Positions 8,441 to 17,591 of a stretch of DNA of 64,000 nucleotides are shown in pieces. The position numbers and the translations under genes are program-made. Numbering within the stretch: position 1 is the first letter of the stretch; the number at the start of each line of letters is the position of its first letter. The stretch is taken from positions 1 through 64,000 of the forward strand of contig NZ_JAHRCY010000029.1 of the NCBI RefSeq assembly GCF_019083965.1, given 5' to 3'. Below the pieces are notes generated by a model. The model was given only the letters and a program-made list of their open reading frames with translations, did no database searches and had not been told where the DNA came from. Origin of the DNA: Catellatospora tritici. Its GTDB lineage: Bacteria; Actinomycetota; Actinomycetes; Mycobacteriales; Micromonosporaceae.

Positions 8441-8763
8441 ATGGCTGAGGTTGTGAACGGGGTTACGCCTGTTGAGTGGTTCGTGCTTCACGAGTCAGAC
8501 GGCCATTCCCAGCTGTAGGAGTTGGCGGCGGCCTGGACCGAGAACGGAACAGAGGACGATTGCCGAGCGGCGGTGCCGCTGCTTCGTGATGCCGTGTGAG
8601 CTTGAGCCGGCATGGCTTTATCGATGTCTACGATCTCGTCGTGTGGCCTGGCGACCGCGATGCTCGGATCGTGATCCCATCCGAGCGTGTTGCTGAGGCG
8701 ATCTCCGATGTCCGGAAGTGGCGAGTACGTCGGTCGTTAAATCTTTCCTGCAGTGAAGGCTGA
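8441..8763 (+). pseudogene. decayed small hypothetical gene
   Basis: A frame starting at ATG 8441 reads MAEVVNGVTPVEWFVLHES, meets a TAG, continues in frame as ELAAAWTENGTEDDCRAA, hits another stop, and is followed in a shifted frame by GFIDVYDLVVWPGDRDARIV and a C-terminus at 8763. Together these make a coherent acidic protein of about 100 residues, of a kind found as a small uncharacterised protein in actinobacteria. At least one nonsense mutation and one frameshift break it. Confidence 0.6.
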
Positions 8764-9136
8764 GTCCACTACGCGAGATCAGTTCCGTTCATCGACGCTC
8801 CATCACAGTCCAGCACGCGATAGCCGTCGATCCACGTGGCGAGGGCTCAAGAGACTGTACGGTCGATCTTCGGACGGTGTCATCGCCGAACAGTCCAATG
8901 TCACCATACTGAAGCGCGGAGCTCGCCCACCTCGGCAATGGCTGACCGAACGGGGACTATCCCGAGCCGCGGTCAGGTGTGCAACAGACCAACTTTCCGG
9001 AGAAACAGCGGGCCGAGCAGTGGGACGGCAACGGCCGACGCATCCGGCTGCGGCAGCTGGCGTACGTCGGCCACACATGCGGTAACCGCACGCTCGGGTG
9101 CGGCTTCGACATGCAAAGGCACCAGGTCGAACAGCG
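8764..9136. other. gap with no recognisable gene
   Basis: Nothing convincing was found on either strand between the decayed gene and the end of the SARP regulator. Open frames here are antisense or lack ribosome sites. Confidence 0.5.
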
Positions 9137-12136
9137 TCACGGTGCGGCGCTGCCGTCCCCGAGCTCGTCCTCGAGGTCGGCGAGTTCCCGGGCCGACGGG
9201 CCGGGCCGGCCGTCGTGCACCTGGCGGGCCTCCCGCAGGTGCCGGCGAGCCTCGTCGAGGTCGCCGCCTGCCGCGGCCAACCGGGCGAGACCGAGGCTGC
9301 CGCGTAGCTGTTCGCGCTGGTCGCCGATCTCGACGGCCACCTCCAGGGCCGCCAGGTGGCGGGCTCGCGCCTCGTCGGCCTGCCCGGATGCGGTCAGCGA
9401 TAGCGCCAGGTCATTGAGCACTTCGGCTTCGTTCTTGCGGTCACCCATGGCCCGGAACTCGGCGAGCGCGTCCCGCTGCAGCACGCTGGCACCACTGGGG
9501 TCGCCGAGGTCTCGCCGGACGATGCCGAGGTTGGCCCGGGCGACAGCAGCACCGATGCGGTCCTCGATGGCGTCGAAGATCTGCAGCGAGGCGAAGTGCC
9601 CGTCGGCGGCCTCCCGCAGTCGGCCCCTGCGCTGCAGGATGCTCGCCAGGCTGCCGAGGGCACGTGCCTCGCTGTCGGGCACGCTCAACTCCCGGGCAAG
9701 CGCCACCGCCTGGCGGAGTTCATGCTCGGCTTCGTCCAGGCGGTCCAGGTGGCTCAGCACGATACCCAGGTTGGTCCTCGCCCGAGCCTGTCCGAGCAGG
9801 TCTGCGGCGGCCACGAACCCGGCGATGGCCTCGCGGTGCCGGGCTACAGCCGTGGCAAGGTCACCGGTCCGGGCCGAGATGCGGGCCAGGTTGCCCAGCG
9901 CTCGGGCGCGGCCGTGCGGCGACCCGAGGTCGGTGGACAGGTCGAGTGCCTGCCTCAGCAGTTCGGCGGCGTCGGCGTAGGCCGCCGATCGGATCCGGAC
10001 GGCGCCGAGGTGGATCAGCATCTCCGCTTCCGCTCGGCGGTCGCCGCCGTGGCGGGCGGCCGACAGCGCCGCCTCGGCGATCGTGGCGGCGTCGGCCAGG
10101 TGCCCGCCGTGGTCGAGGAACCGGAACAGCGCCATCGCCAGTGCGCACACCTGCGCGACCGCGCCGGACTCGGCGGCCAGCCTTGCCACGTCCAGCAACG
10201 TGCTGCGCTCGGCCGCGAGCCAGGCGCGGGCCGCGGTGGCGTGCGGGAAGTCCATTGCCCCGTCCGGTGTTCGGGTCGAACGCCGCTGCTGCTCGGCGGG
10301 CAGGATGACGTCCATGGCCCGGGTCGCGGCCGCCGTGTAGTGGTCGATCATCCGCGTCTGGGCCTGCGTCCTGCGGTCGACCGGCTCGTCGGCTTCGGCG
10401 CAGCGCATGGCGTACTCGTGCAGTAGGTCGTGCAGGCGGTGGCGGTCGCGGGAGCGGTCGACCAGGCCCGCGTTGCACATCACGTCCAGCAGCTGACCGG
10501 CCTGCGCGATGGAGACGCCGCCCAGTGCGGCGGCCGTCGGCACGTCGAACGTGTTCGTCACGTGCAGGCCCAGCAGCCGGAACAGCGCGGCCGCGTCCGG
10601 TGGCAGCGTGCGGTAGGACCAGGAGAACGCCGCGGCCATTGTCCCGTCCGGATCGAGTGCGGACAGTGTGTCGGCGGATGCCGCGAGCGCGGCGGCCAGG
10701 GTGGGCAGGTCTTCGACTGCCGCGCCGTGGCCGGCGGCAGCGGCCAGGCGCAGCGCGATCGGCAGGCCGCCGCATGCCTGCCGCAGTTGTTCTAGCGTCT
10801 GCCGGTGCCTGGCGAGGAGGTGGGGGTCGACGAGCGAGTGCAGGAGCGCCGTGCTGTCCTGCGGTGACAGCGGTCCGAGGGCGATGCCCAGCACGTCGGT
10901 GGTCGCCGCGAGTTGCCGCAGCGGCTGCCGGCTGATGACGAGGACCGTCGTCGCGGTGCCGCCGGGTAGCAGCGTCCGGATCTGGTCGGTCGAGCCCGCG
11001 TTGTCGAGGATCACCAGTATCCGGCGGTGGTGGACCAGGGTCCGGTAGAGGGATGTCTTGGCGTCATGGCTCGCCGGCAGCCGGCTCGGTGCGACACCCA
11101 GCGCGGTGAGGAAACCGTCGAGGACGCTGTCGGGTTCAGACGGTGCCGTCGGCCCGAAGCCGTGCAGGTCGGCGTAGAGGCAGCCGTCCGGGAACAGGCG
11201 TGCTTTCCGATAGGCCCAGTGCACGGCCAGGGCGGTCTTGCCGACTCCGGGTGGTCCGCTGATCACCGCGACCGGCTGCGGAACCGGCGGTTGCGACGGC
11301 AGGAGCCGGTCGAGCCGGGCGAGTGGCACGCCGCGGCCGACCAGGTTGACGTCGCGCGGCAGGGTCCACGGCGCCGGGGCGGCGGGGCTGCGCGGGACGT
11401 CCGGATCCAGGCTCTCGTCGCAGATGAGGATGCGGTGCTGGAGGCGGCGCAGGTTCGGGCGTACCTCGTGGCCGGGACGGCGGCCGACCTGTTCGGCGTA
11501 GCGGCTGTACACGGCGAGTGCCTCATCGGAACGGCCGGCCCGGTACAGGGTGATCATCAGCAGTTCGACGAGCCTGGTGTTGAGGGGGTATCGCTGGACC
11601 TGGTGGCGGATGGGCCGGATCAGGTTGCGGTGGTGTCCGGCGTCGAGCTCGCCCTGCGCCCAGTCCTCGAAGGCGGTGATCCGTTCGTCCTCCAGCTCGG
11701 CCGCGATGCCGGTCAGCCAGTCGGAGGCGATCGCGGCGAACGCTGCCCCCCGCCACAGAGCCAGCGCCTGAGCGAGATGGCCGGTGGCGGTGCTGCGGTC
11801 GGCTCGGGCTCGGTCCAGCAGGTCGCGGAACACGTGCACGTCGACTTCCTCGGGACGCACGCCGATTGCGTAGCCGCCGGAGTTCTGCTCGATGAGCACC
11901 CCGGCCGGTTTGAGGACGGTGCGCAGCCTGGAGACGTAGGTGTGAATGGTGGCCGGACTGCTGGTCTTGCCACCGCTATGGATGCGGTGGACGAGGTCGG
12001 CGACGGTGACGACACGGCCGGGCTCGAGCAGCAGGACCGCCAGGACGGCGGCTTGGCGGGCATGGCCCGCGTCGACGACTCCGGTCCCGGTGTCGATCTC
12101 GAGCGGGCCGAACAGCCGGAACCTGATCCGCGTCAC
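9137..12136 (-). CDS. SARP/AfsR-type regulator (wHTH-BTAD-NB-ARC-TPR)
   Basis: A 999-residue regulator. The start GTG 12136 is set by GGAGG 8 bp upstream; the frame is open for another 400 bp but reads as nonsense there. Domains in order: an OmpR-like winged helix (residues about 1-90, FRLFGPLEID), the BTAD all-helical domain (about 95-240, ending near YAEQVGRRPGHEVRPNL), an NB-ARC ATPase with P-loop ISGPPGVGKTALA, and C-terminal TPR repeats (ALGNLARISARTGDLATA and similar). AfsR-like proteins activate antibiotic or exoprotein genes, with ATP and TPR binding controlling activity. It diverges from a gene for a small secreted peptide, an obvious candidate target. The nearest natural-product locus is 45 kb away. 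Confidence 0.92.
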   Translation of the reverse strand: MTRIRFRLFGPLEIDTGTGVVDAGHARQAAVLAVLLLEPGRVVTVADLVHRIHSGGKTSSPATIHTYVSRLRTVLKPAGVLIEQNSGGYAIGVRPEEVDVHVFRDLLDRARADRSTATGHLAQALALWRGAAFAAIASDWLTGIAAELEDERITAFEDWAQGELDAGHHRNLIRPIRHQVQRYPLNTRLVELLMITLYRAGRSDEALAVYSRYAEQVGRRPGHEVRPNLRRLQHRILICDESLDPDVPRSPAAPAPWTLPRDVNLVGRGVPLARLDRLLPSQPPVPQPVAVISGPPGVGKTALAVHWAYRKARLFPDGCLYADLHGFGPTAPSEPDSVLDGFLTALGVAPSRLPASHDAKTSLYRTLVHHRRILVILDNAGSTDQIRTLLPGGTATTVLVISRQPLRQLAATTDVLGIALGPLSPQDSTALLHSLVDPHLLARHRQTLEQLRQACGGLPIALRLAAAAGHGAAVEDLPTLAAALAASADTLSALDPDGTMAAAFSWSYRTLPPDAAALFRLLGLHVTNTFDVPTAAALGGVSIAQAGQLLDVMCNAGLVDRSRDRHRLHDLLHEYAMRCAEADEPVDRRTQAQTRMIDHYTAAATRAMDVILPAEQQRRSTRTPDGAMDFPHATAARAWLAAERSTLLDVARLAAESGAVAQVCALAMALFRFLDHGGHLADAATIAEAALSAARHGGDRRAEAEMLIHLGAVRIRSAAYADAAELLRQALDLSTDLGSPHGRARALGNLARISARTGDLATAVARHREAIAGFVAAADLLGQARARTNLGIVLSHLDRLDEAEHELRQAVALARELSVPDSEARALGSLASILQRRGRLREAADGHFASLQIFDAIEDRIGAAVARANLGIVRRDLGDPSGASVLQRDALAEFRAMGDRKNEAEVLNDLALSLTASGQADEARARHLAALEVAVEIGDQREQLRGSLGLARLAAAGGDLDEARRHLREARQVHDGRPGPSARELADLEDELGDGSAAP

Positions 12137-12427
12137 CAGCCAACCTCCGTGGATCCGTGCCGCCGCCGCTGGGCGGATGCCGCCGCATAGACGAGTGTGC
12201 CGTGGGACCGTCCGCGGCCGCATCCCGCGCCCGGTGCGGCTCGCTGGCCAACGGTCGGGCACCCGGTGTCGCCCCCGGCGGGCGACGGGCGATACCACGG
12301 CAATACCACGGCTATCCCTACCTGCGAGAACCTGTGATTCTCGACGGTATTTAGTGTGATCGACTTCTCGGTCTCCTGGGTCTACCGAGCCGTCATCCCG
12401 ACGGCCACCAGCCCTTGGAGGGCCCCG

Positions 12428-12610
12428 ATGAACCCGGCCATTCGCAAGATCGCCGTACTGCTCGTCTCGATCATGGCGGCTATGCTGGCCGCCGCGGTCC
12501 CGACCGCTGCCGTGCGGGGACAGGTGTCGGCCAACGACCACGACACCGCCCCGCAGCCGCCGCAGACCGCGCAGGCCGACCGCGCAGCCGCGCTGATGCT
12601 GCCGCGCTGA
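12428..12610 (+). CDS. 60-aa secreted peptide
   Basis: ATG 12428 follows GGAGGG at 12417-12422. The product has a classic signal peptide (basic NPAIRK, then IAVLLVSIMAAMLAAAV, with cleavage likely after TAAVRG or just before) and a short Gln/Pro/Asp-rich mature part of about 30 residues. There is no cysteine and no family I recognise. It is divergent from the SARP regulator with 291 bp between starts, a typical regulator-target arrangement. It could be a signalling peptide or a decayed exoprotein start; the good ribosome site and intact signal favour a real gene. Confidence 0.6.
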   Translation: MNPAIRKIAVLLVSIMAAMLAAAVPTAAVRGQVSANDHDTAPQPPQTAQADRAAALMLPR

Positions 12611-12624
12611 TCCGGACGGTACAC

Positions 12625-12691
12625 CGGACCGGCCGGTCCGCGCTCAGGGCGGACCGGCAGGTCCGGACGTACGCTCGGACCGGCCGGTCCG
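12625..12691. repeat. three near-identical 16-bp palindromes
   Basis: CGGACCGGCCGGTCCG occurs at 12625-12640 and 12676-12691, with a one-base variant (CGGACCGGCAGGTCCG) at 12650-12665. Spacing is 25-26 bp. The array lies at the convergent ends of the peptide gene and the leftward membrane-protein gene, overlapping the last codons of the latter. A two-way terminator or a protein-binding array are both possible. Confidence 0.7.
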
Positions 12692-13324
12692 CACCCGCCT
12701 GATGCCGCGCTTGGCCAGGTCACCGCCGACAGCGGCGACGAGCGCACCGATCGCGGCGACCGCGACACCAGCCGGGCCGGGCCGGTCCAGGCCGGCATTG
12801 ACGATGAATCCTCCCCCGGCGATGACCGCCAAGCCGAGCACGATGAGCGGACCGCCCCGGCCCGGAGCCGCGGCCTGCTCAACGGCGGCCACCGCGGCAG
12901 GCGGATCCTGCGCGGGCGCGCCCCGGCCGCCACCGGCCGGGGCGGGGCCGCGCCGGCGTCGCGGTCCCTGCTCGGCCATCGCCCGGTGCCACAGCCGTTC
13001 GGCCGTGGCGATGTTCTCGGCCTCCTCGCCGGGCCTGCTCATCACGACGACCGACGGTAAGACCATGCCGTCCAGCGGCGGCAGCTTGCGCAGCTCACGC
13101 AAATCGGTCCACTGCGTACTGAAGTGCCGGTACTCAGTGCGGACCCGGGCCCGGGTCCGCACTTCCGGCACGCCCAGCGCGATGAGCCGGCTCGGCTGCA
13201 GTGCCAGCACTCCGGCGTGGACCTGGGTCACCGCAGTGCCGGACCGCAGCTTCTCCAGGTGCGCGGCGAGCTCCGCGAGGGCAGGCCGGGCGGCTGCCCG
13301 GACGGCCCGCTCGTCGTCGCTCAC
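12644..13324 (-). CDS. unknown protein with two C-terminal membrane helices
   Basis: A 226-residue protein. GTG 13324 overlaps the stop of the upstream gene (GTGA), so the two are translationally coupled. The first 130 residues are soluble, with a helical start (ARPALAELAAHLEKL) and a beta-rich middle (RARVRTEYRHFSTQWTDL, MVLPSVVVMSRPGEEAENIA). A Pro/Gly linker follows, then two helices (LIVLGLAVIAGGGFIV and GVAVAAIGALVAAVGG) and a basic tail. I recognise no family. It is the downstream partner of the small paralogous protein at 13321, just as the M48-type protease is the partner of the one at 16880. Confidence 0.75.
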   Translation of the reverse strand: MSDDERAVRAAARPALAELAAHLEKLRSGTAVTQVHAGVLALQPSRLIALGVPEVRTRARVRTEYRHFSTQWTDLRELRKLPPLDGMVLPSVVVMSRPGEEAENIATAERLWHRAMAEQGPRRRRGPAPAGGGRGAPAQDPPAAVAAVEQAAAPGRGGPLIVLGLAVIAGGGFIVNAGLDRPGPAGVAVAAIGALVAAVGGDLAKRGIRRVRTGRSERTSGPAGPP

Positions 13325-13761
13325 GTGTGGTCCGTCAGCTGTTCGCACAGGTCGTCGGCGATGCCGGCGAGGTCTTCGGCGGACAGCCGCCCACCGAGCC
13401 GACGTGTCAGGGTGGCGAGGACCCGCTCGGCCATCTGCGCGTTGGCGGCGCCGCGCATGGGCTCGTTGCGGCGCAGGTAGAGCCCGTACTTCTCCCGTAC
13501 CAGAATCCTGACCTTCGCGACGGCCTCGGCGCCCATCTCCTTGGCCAGGTCGTTGAGGACCGCGTAGAGCACGGGCGTCAACACAACCACGACCTGGCCG
13601 AGGTCTGCGCCAAGCGGACCACTCTCGCCGTCGCGGGAGGTGTACATCGCCGCCGGGTTGGCGAACAGCAGCGCCGTGACCGGCTCGAAGTGGTCCAGCT
13701 CCGCGGGCGCGTGGCGGGCCAGTATGGCGCGGACGAGCTGTTCGGCGGTCGGCTGTGGCAT
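13321..13761 (-). CDS. unknown 146-aa protein, paralogue of the 16880-17335 product
   Basis: ATG 13761 gives a protein with an N-terminal LVRAILARHAPAEL, a region VTALLFANPAAMY, a hydrophobic stretch VVVVLTPVLYAVLNDLAKE and a C-terminal helix pair ending LAGIADDLCEQL. The product of 16880-17335 shares this pattern along its length (VRATVAGQAPDEL, VTRLCTADPRIMY, VVATPILFGVLNDLATQ, VKAIADEFAHQL). The hydrophobic patch might be a single membrane or amphipathic helix. It is coupled to the next gene by a GTGA overlap. The family is not known to me. Confidence 0.75.
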   Translation of the reverse strand: MPQPTAEQLVRAILARHAPAELDHFEPVTALLFANPAAMYTSRDGESGPLGADLGQVVVVLTPVLYAVLNDLAKEMGAEAVAKVRILVREKYGLYLRRNEPMRGAANAQMAERVLATLTRRLGGRLSAEDLAGIADDLCEQLTDHT

Positions 13762-13836
13762 TTGGCGGCTTCCCCTCTCCCCCTGCGGGCGGCGCGGCAT
13801 CCATGATTCAGGGTCTCCGATCGCCGGACAAGGGGT

Positions 13837-13867
13837 CTCCCGGTGGCCCGCTGCGGGCCACCGGGAG
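13837..13867 (-). terminator. hairpin after the M48-type gene
   Basis: Thirteen-bp perfect arms (CTCCCGGTGGCCC and GGGCCACCGGGAG) with a 5-nt loop lie just past the stop at 13875. It separates the M48 transcription unit from the downstream paralogous pair. Confidence 0.85.
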
Positions 13868-13874
13868 GGGCGCG

Positions 13875-16800
13875 TCAGCTCACGCGGCTGAACTCCTCGT
13901 AGTCGTCACCGGCGTAGGTGAGCCGCAGCGTCGTGGCGTCGCAGGTGTACTCCGCTCCCCCGCTGGCGGTGCTGCCGGACAGATCTATCTCGTCGACCGT
14001 GACGCCGTCCTTGGCCAGGGTGATCGTCATCGGCCCGGAATCCTGCGACTGCAGGTACACCCCTGCCCCGGCATGCCAGGTGTAGGTGCGGGTCCGGTCC
14101 TGCGTCAGCGACACCTCGGCGTCACCGGTCGCCCCCACCTGCCGGTACCCCGCCGCCGTGTCGACGGCGGTGCCGTCGGCGCGGATGCTGCTGCGGTAGG
14201 TGCCGACGCTGGTCAGGACGACCTTGCCCAGTCCGTACGAGCCGAGGTCGTAGCGATGCATCGACCTGGTCAGCTCCCACTCTCCGACCAGGCAGCTGTC
14301 GCGCGGCGGCAGCACCGTGCCGGTGGTCGTGGCGCCGGCGGCGTCCACGCACTTGTTCGAGAACGCGGTCATCACGGTCAGCACCTGCTGCGGGTCGCCG
14401 GCCCGCAAGGCCAGCGTCAGCTGCGAGCCCAGTGTGGCCAGGTTCGGATCATCTGCGTGCGACAACACCAGGCCGACCCAGACGTACTCGTCGAGGCTTC
14501 GCTGGTCGACGGTCGCCTGCGCCACCTCGGTGCCGAACCAGCCGAGTGGGAACCAGGCGCACATCGTCGGCGCGCCGAGATCGGCCGGCAGGGTGAACGG
14601 GTCAGGCCCCGGCCCGGGCGATGGTGCGGGGCTCGCGGTGGCTCCTGGCCGGTTCGGCACATCCGGCAGATCCATGAACCGCATCGGAACCGTCGCCTGC
14701 AGGCCCGCGACCGCGACGACGACCGCCGCCGCCAGGCCTGCCGCGACCGTGGGCGCCCTGCGGGCGGGCGGGTCGCCGCCCGGCCAGGCCGACAGCCGCC
14801 CGGCCACACCCGCCAGCCGCCCGATCACAGCACCCGCCAAGACGAAGGCGACCGAGGCCACGAGCGCCTGCCGGAACGTGAACGAGTCGAAGAAGCGGAC
14901 GCCCTCCCAAGTGAAGTCCCGGCCGCCGAGCCATGCGCGGGCCGCCCGGTTGACGCCGTCGATCACGACGGTCAGGGACGCGCCGACGGCGGCCGCGCAC
15001 AGACCGTAGACCGCCCCCAGCGCGGCGCTGCGCCGGCCGGCCGCCGCCGCGACGAACGCGGCCACGGCGACGACCGCCATGACGACGCCCGTGAGGTACT
15101 GCATGTTGCTGAGGTCGTCGCTCTGCGGGCTCGGCGTCGGCACGGTAACCAGCCACCACCAGTCCAGCGGCCGGACCACGAGCGCCACGGTGATCGCGGC
15201 GGCCAGGGCCCCGGCCCCGAGGCTCAGACCCAGCGGTGCGGTCACCTGGCCGCGGCGCCGTATGCCCGCCAGCAGCGGAAGCAGCGCCATCGCGGCGAGC
15301 CCGACGGCGATGACGCCCGGGTACTCGATCAGCATCTGGACGTAGGTGTACCACAGGTAGCGTCCCGCGCCGGGCAGTTCGCCTTCGTGCGCCTTCTGCC
15401 AGTACACCAGCACCGCGGTCAGCGGTGCGGCTGCGAGGGCGGCCAGCAGCACGTAGCTCCACGGTGGCGGGGCGGTCGAGCGGCCCTGCAACCACACCGC
15501 GGCGGAGATGATCGTCCAACGGACCACGAGGAGCATTCCCGCGGCGAGGATGACCGCCAGCCAGACGGCCGTCCAGGTCCGACCGGTCAGCATGTCGTAC
15601 CAGTCGATGTACAGCAGCAGGTAGGACAGGCACTCCCCGGCGATGAACCCGGCGACCGCGCACAGCGCCGCCGCAGACCCGAGCGGCAGCCGCCGCCCTG
15701 CCGCGATCGTGGCGTAGGCGGTCCGCACAGCAGCGGCCGCCACCACGGCCGTGATCGGCAGTGCGGCGATCAGGCCTGCCACCACTTCGGTCGGTCCGGT
15801 GTAGGTGCCACCGAGACCGCCCACCATCAGGCGCAGGCCCGGCAGGCCGAAACCGGCCGCCGCGCCCGCGACGAGCGCGTCCAGTGCCGCGAACCGGAAA
15901 AGCAGCCCCGGGTCCTGCAGCACGCGCAGGCGCTCGGCGGCGGCGGGATGGGTCTGCACCGGTCTGCGCAGCCGCTCGCGCCAGGACGGGGGCGCCGACC
16001 GGTGCCGTGCGTCCAACATGGATCCGAGCGGGCCGGCCGCTCCGTCGTCGCCGGCGGCGAGCACGTCGGCGTGGAACTCGCGGGTCCGCAGCACCGACCG
16101 CAGGGCGAGGTAGGCCATGACCAGGATGAAGGCGAGCGAGGACAACTGGTCGGTCATGTAGCCGCTGACGGCGAAGTCGTGCTGGACGAGCGTGACGCCC
16201 ACCTCGACCACGGTCGGCACAGCCACGACCAGCACGAAAGCACGCCAGAACGACAGGGCCAGGTAGGTCAGGTCCACGTCGCGGTTGCGCAGGTGGGCCA
16301 GCTCGTGCCGGACGACCGTCCGGAACCGGACCGGATCGGCGGCGTGCCAGATGATCAGGCCGGCGTCGAGCCGGACGCGGTAACGCGGGAAGCGGCCGAA
16401 CGCCAGGCCCTCAGCCGAGGTCAGCTGTCGGACCAGGAACTGCGGCGGCCGGCGCAGGCCCGCCTCGGCGACCAGCTCCCGCAGGTCGGCGGCGACCTCG
16501 GGGTATTCGGCCTCGTCCAGCGGCGTCAGCCGCTGACGCCGGGCCACCCACCACGGCCATGCCGCGTACTGCAGCAGCGCCGCCACGATGACGCTGCTGG
16601 CGGCGCCCAGCTGGATCAGGACCGAGGTGCGGTCGACGGCTTCGGGACAGGTGGCCAGCCTCCTGATGTAGTCGGCGGTGTCGCCGGCGTCGACGATCGC
16701 GCTGCAGTCGGAGTAGGTCGGCGTGAGGCGCAGCACCAGGAAGGTCCAGTACTGGTAGAAGGGCAGCGCCCCGATGAACAACACCCCGATGAGCAGCAGG

Positions 16801-16883
16801 AACCGAGACAGGGTGGTCGACGGCAGGGTGACTGCGGCCCGCCAGGGCACTGCGGGCCTGCCTGGTTGCGTCGGCACGGTCAT
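13875..16883 (-). CDS. giant M48-type membrane metalloprotease
   Basis: A 1002-residue protein whose ATG overlaps the stop of the upstream small gene (ATGA). After a first helix (FLLLIGVLFIGALPFYQYW) and a second at about residues 90-110 comes an M48 core: HELAH in VVRHELAHLRNRDVD supplies the HExxH zinc site, and REFHAD the third ligand. Typical M48 (HtpX/Ste24-like) proteins have about 300-450 residues. Here the core is followed by about ten further membrane helices and then a roughly 300-residue Cys-containing domain, probably outside the cell (after a Pro-rich linker, PSPGPGPD). That domain may be a sensor or an inhibitor. The substrate is unknown. The coupling to a small paralogous protein suggests a regulatory partner. 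Confidence 0.8.
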   Translation of the reverse strand: MTVPTQPGRPAVPWRAAVTLPSTTLSRFLLLIGVLFIGALPFYQYWTFLVLRLTPTYSDCSAIVDAGDTADYIRRLATCPEAVDRTSVLIQLGAASSVIVAALLQYAAWPWWVARRQRLTPLDEAEYPEVAADLRELVAEAGLRRPPQFLVRQLTSAEGLAFGRFPRYRVRLDAGLIIWHAADPVRFRTVVRHELAHLRNRDVDLTYLALSFWRAFVLVVAVPTVVEVGVTLVQHDFAVSGYMTDQLSSLAFILVMAYLALRSVLRTREFHADVLAAGDDGAAGPLGSMLDARHRSAPPSWRERLRRPVQTHPAAAERLRVLQDPGLLFRFAALDALVAGAAAGFGLPGLRLMVGGLGGTYTGPTEVVAGLIAALPITAVVAAAAVRTAYATIAAGRRLPLGSAAALCAVAGFIAGECLSYLLLYIDWYDMLTGRTWTAVWLAVILAAGMLLVVRWTIISAAVWLQGRSTAPPPWSYVLLAALAAAPLTAVLVYWQKAHEGELPGAGRYLWYTYVQMLIEYPGVIAVGLAAMALLPLLAGIRRRGQVTAPLGLSLGAGALAAAITVALVVRPLDWWWLVTVPTPSPQSDDLSNMQYLTGVVMAVVAVAAFVAAAAGRRSAALGAVYGLCAAAVGASLTVVIDGVNRAARAWLGGRDFTWEGVRFFDSFTFRQALVASVAFVLAGAVIGRLAGVAGRLSAWPGGDPPARRAPTVAAGLAAAVVVAVAGLQATVPMRFMDLPDVPNRPGATASPAPSPGPGPDPFTLPADLGAPTMCAWFPLGWFGTEVAQATVDQRSLDEYVWVGLVLSHADDPNLATLGSQLTLALRAGDPQQVLTVMTAFSNKCVDAAGATTTGTVLPPRDSCLVGEWELTRSMHRYDLGSYGLGKVVLTSVGTYRSSIRADGTAVDTAAGYRQVGATGDAEVSLTQDRTRTYTWHAGAGVYLQSQDSGPMTITLAKDGVTVDEIDLSGSTASGGAEYTCDATTLRLTYAGDDYEEFSRVS

Positions 16884-17335
16884 CGGACCCCTCCCAGCTG
16901 GTGGGCGAACTCGTCGGCGATCGCCTTGACCTGCGCGGCGGGCATGCCCAGGCGCAGCAGGCGGCTGGTGACCTCGGTGGTGGCGTAGAGAATCTGCTCC
17001 GGGGTGTACGGCTGGAGCGCCGCGGCCGGATCAAGGCGCAGCACCCGCCGGCCGCGGCGGCGGAGCCGCTCCCACACGGCGCGCAGGCCCGAGGTGGCCG
17101 CCTGCGTAGCGAGGTCGTTGAGCACGCCGAACAGGATCGGCGTGGCCACGACGAGGAACAGCGACAGCCCGTCGGCGAGCACCCCTGGGCGGCGGTCACC
17201 GGGGTGGTACATGATCCGGGGATCTGCCGTGCACAGCCGCGTGACCTGATCGACGAACGGCAGCTCGTCGGGTGCCTGGCCGGCCACCGTCGCGCGTACC
17301 ACGTCCACAGCCGACGTTCGTGGACCTGACTCCAT
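16880..17335 (-). CDS. unknown 151-aa protein coupled to the M48-type protease
   Basis: ATG 17335 follows GGAGG 5 bp upstream. The protein has the same layout as the 13321 product: VRATVAGQAPDEL, a VTRL...IMY region, a hydrophobic FLVVATPILFGVLNDLA and a C-terminal helical QVKAIADEFAHQL. A very basic stretch (RLRRRGRRVLRL) lies in the middle, suited to membrane surface or nucleic-acid contact. Its stop overlaps the protease start (ATGA), so the two are made together. It is the first gene of the unit. I cannot name the family; an adaptor or inhibitor of the protease is inference. Confidence 0.75.
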   Translation of the reverse strand: MESGPRTSAVDVVRATVAGQAPDELPFVDQVTRLCTADPRIMYHPGDRRPGVLADGLSLFLVVATPILFGVLNDLATQAATSGLRAVWERLRRRGRRVLRLDPAAALQPYTPEQILYATTEVTSRLLRLGMPAAQVKAIADEFAHQLGGVR

Positions 17336-17429
17336 ACCGCCTCCAGATATGCGCATGCATGACGTTTGAGGCAATCCTCAGGGTGTTGTCAATGGACGCG
17401 GGCAGGGTCGCACGGGCACCGCGCATGAT

Positions 17430-17449
17430 CCTGAAGGAATCCTGGAATC
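17430..17449. promoter_or_regulatory. motif CCTGAAGGAATNNTGGAATC, copy 1
   Basis: The same 20-bp pattern (18 of 20 bases identical) occurs at 22138-22157. Here it lies in the divergent region between the M48 unit (leftward, start 17335) and the exoprotein gene at 17592. Relative to the leftward gene it has the same orientation as copy 2 has to its gene. It contains two GGAAT half-sites with an 8-bp period. Confidence 0.5.
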
Positions 17450-17591
17450 GCCTGGCTGCGGCACCACTGCGGCCCGGCGCCGGCATGCGGGTGTCCTGAG
17501 CACCGGATTACAGGTTTGCTTCAGGCCAGGCCGCGACGGCGGGTGGATCCTGGCGCCACCTGATTTCAACCCTCATCGAGGAGCGTGCATC

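Noticed and set aside
12137..12541. Longer N-terminus for the SARP regulator
   Set aside because: The upstream codons are Arg/Gly/His noise and the winged helix starts right after GTG 12136, which has GGAGG.
13755..16988. Long rightward open frame of over 1000 codons opposite the M48-type gene
   Set aside because: Composition is Arg/Gly/Asp/His-rich with no family features; it is the antisense shadow of the GC-rich protease gene, which has clear motifs and a coupled start.
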